From Paramuribaculum sp. (lineage in GTDB: Bacteria > Bacteroidota > Bacteroidia > Bacteroidales > Muribaculaceae), in the NCBI GenBank assembly GCA_029062075.1, contig JAIDQW010000308.1, positions 1 through 11,089 of the forward strand: a DNA stretch of 11,089 nucleotides, read 5' to 3'. Positions within the stretch are counted from its first letter, which is position 1, and each line of letters begins with the position of its first letter. The notes beneath the pieces were generated by a model. It ran no database searches. It was not told the origin of the DNA and worked only from the letters and a program-made list of their open reading frames with translations. This document shows, one piece after another, positions 7,676 to 11,089 of this stretch. The position numbers were made by a program, and so were the translations under genes.

Positions 7676-8443
7676 ATGGGTAGAATTATTGCTATTGCAA
7701 ACCAAAAAGGAGGTGTAGGTAAAACCACTACCACCATCAATCTTGGAGCCTCTCTTGCAGCTGCCGGTAAAAAGGTGCTTATTGTTGATGCCGATCCTCA
7801 GGCAAATGCTACATCCGGTTACGGTATCACCCCGGATCAGCTGAATTCATCAATATACGAATGTCTCGTCGATGAATATCCAATGGACGGTACTCAGGTT
7901 CACACTTGTGTGGAAGGTCTTGATCTTGTTGGTTCACGAATAGATCTTGCCGGTGCTGAAATCGAGCTTATTGACCGGCCTAACAGAGAAAGAGCCCTTG
8001 CCAACAGCCTTAAAGGAATAGCTGATAAATATGATTATATTCTGATTGACTGTTCACCGTCATTAGGACTTATAACCGTTAACGCTCTCACTGCTGCTAA
8101 CTCGGTTATTATTCCGGTGCAGGCGGAATACTTTGCTCTTGAGGGTATTACCAAGCTCATCAACACAATTCGTATCATTAAGCCGAAACTTAATCCGGGA
8201 CTTGAAATCGAAGGATTCCTGCTCACTATGTATGATGCCCGACTACGTCTCGCCAATCAAATTTATGAGGAGCTGAAAGGGCACTTCGGCGATATGGTGT
8301 TCAATACCGTAATTCCGAGAAATATCAGGCTTAGCGAGGCGCCTTCCCACGGGCTTCCGGCACTTGTATATGATCCCGAAAGCCGTGGAGCTACTTCACA
8401 CAATATGCTCGCAAAAGAAATAATTTCAAAGCACAGTAAATAA
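7676..8443 (+). CDS. parA: chromosome-partitioning ATPase ParA (Soj type)
   Basis: The product is 255 residues from the ATG at 7676 (MGRIIAIANQKGGVGKTTTT). The TTG at 7655 belongs to the promoter and would only add seven residues. The deviant Walker A motif KGGVGKTT (11-18) has both the signature Lys11 and Lys16. The Walker A' region is VLIVDADPQANATSG (34-48), and Walker B is YILIDCSPSLGLITVNAL (121-138). There is no N-terminal helix-turn-helix, which is the chromosomal Soj/small-ParA form. ParA-ATP dimerises, binds DNA non-specifically and is stimulated by ParB to move or segregate origins. It is followed after two bases by parB (TAA-TT-ATG), so the two are translationally coupled. Confidence 0.96.
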   Translation: MGRIIAIANQKGGVGKTTTTINLGASLAAAGKKVLIVDADPQANATSGYGITPDQLNSSIYECLVDEYPMDGTQVHTCVEGLDLVGSRIDLAGAEIELIDRPNRERALANSLKGIADKYDYILIDCSPSLGLITVNALTAANSVIIPVQAEYFALEGITKLINTIRIIKPKLNPGLEIEGFLLTMYDARLRLANQIYEELKGHFGDMVFNTVIPRNIRLSEAPSHGLPALVYDPESRGATSHNMLAKEIISKHSK

Positions 8444-8445
8444 TT

Positions 8446-9324
8446 ATGGCACTTAAAAGACCGGCACTTGGCAGAGGGCTTGACTCGCTGATTTCGATGG
8501 ACGATGTGCCTGCACGCGGCTCATCTGCAATCAACGATATCGCTATTGAACAGATTTTTCCTAACCCCGATCAGCCGAGAACCACTTTTGATCAGGACGC
8601 TCTTGAAGAACTGGCAACTTCCATAAGAGAGCTTGGTATCATACAGCCCCTGTCGCTGAGAAAAACCGCTCCAGATACTTACCAGATTATTGCAGGTGAG
8701 CGCAGATTCCGCGCGGCTAAACTTGCAGGACTAACAAGCGTTCCGGCATATATTCGTACCGCTTCCGAGAGCGAACTCACCGAGATGGCTCTCATAGAGA
8801 ATATCCAGCGTGAGGATTTGAACGCCATTGAGATTGCACTCACATTCAAAAAACTCATTGACCAGTATAACCTCACTCAGGAGCGTCTCAGCGAAAGAAT
8901 AGGGAAAAAACGCGCTACCATTGCCAACTTTCTGCGATTGCTCCGTCTTCCGGCGGAAGTTCAGCTCGGATTGAGGGACAGAAAAGTGGATATGGGTCAC
9001 GCCCGTGCACTACTTTCGGTTGAAAATCCCACTCAGCAGCTTAAATTGTATGAGCGGATAATTAAAGAGGGACTTTCTGTTAGAAAAGTAGAAGAGCTCG
9101 CCAAGAAAATGCGGGACGAAGAGCCACAGCCCAAGCAGAAAAGTGAGCCCACCCATGATTTTGATATCCTTAAGAATCATCTTACAGCAAAATTCAACAC
9201 TCCTGTAACATTCAGCTGTGACCGTTCAGGCAAAGGAAAAATTACTTTCAGTTTCAAAAATGAGGGTGAACTTGAAAGATTAATTACTATCTTTGACGGA
9301 ATAAATCAGTCTGACAATAATTAG
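8446..9324 (+). CDS. parB: chromosome-partitioning protein ParB (Spo0J type)
   Basis: The product is 292 residues. The N-terminal LGRGLDSLI (8-16) is the ParA-stimulating motif. A linker leads to the CTPase/ParB domain with NPDQPRTTFD (40-49), IIQPLSLR (65-72), GERRFRA (84-90, CTP-binding) and ENIQREDLN (118-126). The helix-turn-helix lies in LTQERLSERIGKKRATIANF (143-162), and a C-terminal dimerisation domain begins about 238 after a Lys/Pro/Glu-rich linker. ParB is a CTP-dependent DNA clamp that loads at parS sites and spreads. The motifs are all present, so it should be functional. No intact parS with a CACGTG core was found in this window; half-site-like sequences lie upstream of parA. 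Confidence 0.96.
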   Translation: MALKRPALGRGLDSLISMDDVPARGSSAINDIAIEQIFPNPDQPRTTFDQDALEELATSIRELGIIQPLSLRKTAPDTYQIIAGERRFRAAKLAGLTSVPAYIRTASESELTEMALIENIQREDLNAIEIALTFKKLIDQYNLTQERLSERIGKKRATIANFLRLLRLPAEVQLGLRDRKVDMGHARALLSVENPTQQLKLYERIIKEGLSVRKVEELAKKMRDEEPQPKQKSEPTHDFDILKNHLTAKFNTPVTFSCDRSGKGKITFSFKNEGELERLITIFDGINQSDNN

Positions 9325-9383
9325 AAAATTTATTGAACTAAGGGCGATAATTGGATAAGATTCTGATTAAATGCCTGTTATGA

Positions 9384-10214
9384 GTGGTGAATAGAAATAA
9401 GGGACATAGAAAAGCAAGAGTATCACACTTGTTGAAATGTGCGTTGGTGGCATTTATTTTTGCTGCTGTTTGTCCTTTTAACGTTTTTTCTGAAAGTCCA
9501 CAAAAGCCTATAAAACCAGTAAGGCGTAATCCGGTGAAGGAACTACCTGACTCCATAAACCTGAATACACCGGTAAAACTTCCGTCGGAAGTGATATTGG
9601 ACAGCCTGGACGCAACCGGGAAAAATGTTGATGTTATGCCTCTTGACAGTGTCCCCATTTTTAATGCCGCTGATATGGCTGAGTTGCCGGACAGTCTGAA
9701 ATATCAGACACCCAAGATTAGGGTGTTTTCTCCGGACCCGATTAGGGCTGTGTGGATGTCTGCGCTTTTCCCAGGACTGGGGCAGGCTTACAACAGAAGG
9801 TACTGGAAACTCCCTCTTGTTGTGGCAGGATTTATGGGACTTGGCTACGGTACTCAATGGAATAACACTATGCTCCGTGACTACACAAGAGCATACGCAG
9901 ATATAATGGATAATGATCCTTCTACCAAAAGTTACATGGATTTTTTTCCATCAACAATTAAAGAGGAAAGCCTTGATAAGTCATGGTTGACCAATGTGCT
10001 TAAATCGAGAAAGGATTTTTATAGAAGAAACCGAGATTTATGCATTATATCAATGGTAGGACTCTATATAGTGGCAATGGTGGATGCCTATGTGGATGCA
10101 TCACTTGCCCATTTTGATATTTCTCCGGATTTATCAATGGAGCTTGCTCCGGCTTTTATACCGGACAAGAGAAATCGCCCGGGAGTAGGACTCCAATGGG
10201 CACTTAGATTTTAA
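9384..10214 (+). CDS. DUF5683 domain membrane protein
   Basis: The product is 276 residues from a GTG at 9384 (9387 GTG is equally possible). No ATG lies in frame before the hydrophobic signal or anchor segment LLKCALVAFIFAAVCPFNVF (16-35), so a GTG start is likely. A Pro/Asp-rich periplasmic-type stretch (37-115) contains repeated L-P-D-S motifs. The DUF5683 core follows: PIRAVWMSALFPGLGQAYN (119-137), RYWKLPLVVAGFMGLGYGTQ (139-158) and DLCIISMVGLYIVAMVDAYV (218-237), then LAHFDIS and a C-terminal LQWALRF. The biochemical role is unknown. It lies 59 bases after parB and 15 bases before the transglycosylase, so it probably sits in the par operon; I recall the same order in Bacteroides. The pairing suggests an envelope role tied to growth or division. 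Confidence 0.85.
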   Translation: MVNRNKGHRKARVSHLLKCALVAFIFAAVCPFNVFSESPQKPIKPVRRNPVKELPDSINLNTPVKLPSEVILDSLDATGKNVDVMPLDSVPIFNAADMAELPDSLKYQTPKIRVFSPDPIRAVWMSALFPGLGQAYNRRYWKLPLVVAGFMGLGYGTQWNNTMLRDYTRAYADIMDNDPSTKSYMDFFPSTIKEESLDKSWLTNVLKSRKDFYRRNRDLCIISMVGLYIVAMVDAYVDASLAHFDISPDLSMELAPAFIPDKRNRPGVGLQWALRF

Positions 10215-10229
10215 AATGAAAAACTTGCG

Positions 10230-11089
10230 ATGATGAAAACCAACCAGATTCTACTTTCAATTGCTTTAGGATGTATGAGCTTATCGCTGAATGCCAGGGC
10301 TTTGAACATTCTTGACATAAAACATTCAATAAAAGACGATAATGTAATAGCTCCCGAAAGTTTTGAAACAAAAACCAAAGAGCTCGAAGAAAACTTTTTC
10401 CTTAAGCATTACGCAAGTAGGGCTATTGACAACGGTGCGCCAAGAACCGGTACCCCTCAGGAGTATGAAGAGTATCTTAGCAAACTTCCAGCTGAAATTG
10501 AGTTGCCTTATAATTCAATTGTAGGCAAGTTTATAGATATGTATCTTGGCAAGAGGCGCACTCTCGTTGCCGATATGCTTGCCCTGAATAATTATTACGG
10601 CAATATTTTTGTTGAGGAGCTGCTGAAGGAGAAATTGCCGCTTGAGCTTCAGTACCTTCCGGTTATTGAGAGTGCTCTCAATCCGAATGCAGTATCCCGT
10701 GCCGGTGCAGTGGGATTGTGGCAGATTATGCCCGCTACCGCTACCGGTTTAGGGCTGGAAGTTAACTCGCTTGTTGACCAGAGAAGAGACCCCCGTCTGG
10801 CTACTCGCCATGCAGTTAGATATCTCAAGCAGTTATATGATATCTATGGTGATTGGTCCCTCGCTATTGCTGCTTATAATTGTGGGCCAGGCAATGTCAA
10901 CAAGGCGTTGCGCAGAGCCGGGGGCGGCAAAAAGGATTACTGGGAGATATACCCCTATCTCCATGCCGAGACCCGAGGATATGTTCCTGCATTCATCGCC
11001 GCAAACTATGTGATGAATTACTATAATAAATATGGTATTAATCCCACACTTGTAAAAAACAAGCTCATAACAGATACGGTTATGGTGAA
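10230..11089 (+). CDS. mltD: MltD-like membrane-bound lytic murein transglycosylase, 3' end outside window
   Basis: There are 286 codons open to the window edge from the ATG at 10230 (a second ATG follows directly at 10233). A signal peptide (MMKTNQILLSIALGCMSLSL) lacks a clear lipobox cysteine. The region 90-145 (YNSIVGKFIDMYLGKRR, LLKEKLPLELQYLPV) matches the helical segment preceding SLT domains in MltD. The SLT domain shows PVIESALNP with catalytic Glu147, SRAGAVGLWQIMPATA (157-171), DWSLAIAAYNCGPGNVNKAL (208-227) and TRGYVPAFIAANYVMNYY (248-265). It cleaves the MurNAc-GlcNAc bond with 1,6-anhydro formation. C-terminal LysM modules are expected beyond the edge but not seen. The start lies 15 bases after the DUF5683 stop, as the likely fourth gene of the par operon. 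Confidence 0.92.
   Translation, partial: MMKTNQILLSIALGCMSLSLNARALNILDIKHSIKDDNVIAPESFETKTKELEENFFLKHYASRAIDNGAPRTGTPQEYEEYLSKLPAEIELPYNSIVGKFIDMYLGKRRTLVADMLALNNYYGNIFVEELLKEKLPLELQYLPVIESALNPNAVSRAGAVGLWQIMPATATGLGLEVNSLVDQRRDPRLATRHAVRYLKQLYDIYGDWSLAIAAYNCGPGNVNKALRRAGGGKKDYWEIYPYLHAETRGYVPAFIAANYVMNYYNKYGINPTLVKNKLITDTVMV

Overview
The window looks like a chromosomal housekeeping segment from a Bacteroidales bacterium, possibly Muribaculaceae-like, although the family-level guess is weak. Three things point to the phylum. First, several genes start downstream of the Bacteroidetes-type -7 promoter box (TAnnTTTG), and none has an evident Shine-Dalgarno sequence. Second, the gene content includes a LysM/PBP1 fusion, a PorT-like beta-barrel, a stand-alone HsdR_N protein beside holA, and a parA-parB-DUF5683-lytic transglycosylase cluster. 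Third, coding is dense and moderately AT-rich, with convergent genes overlapping by a few bases.

Layout from left to right. Bases 1-147 (-) hold the 5' end of a probable DNA-alkylation-repair-like HEAT-repeat protein. Bases 258-2762 (+) form a two-gene cell-envelope operon: a secreted protein with three LysM modules plus a periplasmic-binding-protein-like domain, then an outer-membrane beta-barrel. It converges with holA (DNA polymerase III delta, -), overlapping it by 8 bp. holA is transcribed divergently from a small HsdR N-terminal nuclease-fold protein (3843-4325, +) across a long AT-rich palindrome. That gene converges, with a 13-bp overlap, on a two-gene minus-strand operon: an ABC-F ATPase (4609-6225) and a Dabb-family small protein (4313-4606). 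A short bidirectional promoter region then leads to a long-form queA homologue (6319-7527, +). After a 148-bp non-coding region with direct repeats and an inverted repeat comes a plus-strand operon of parA, parB, a DUF5683 membrane protein and an MltD-like lytic transglycosylase that runs off the right edge.

Functionally, the right half couples chromosome partitioning (ParA/ParB) to envelope proteins, and the left half is envelope surveillance or assembly (LysM/PBP1 plus barrel) next to replication (holA) and translation-related genes (ABC-F, queA). I see no mobile element, CRISPR array, rRNA or tRNA, and no obvious undescribed multigene system.

The most noteworthy signals are structural. 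A hairpin followed by a T-tract, which fits an intrinsic terminator for holA, is embedded in the coding end of the opposing barrel gene. A perfect 14-bp-stem hairpin is embedded in the 3' end of the HsdR_N gene. The second nucleotide-binding domain of the ABC-F protein has lost its P-loop and catalytic glutamate. Finally, 20-bp-period repeats and separated parS-like half sites lie upstream of parA.
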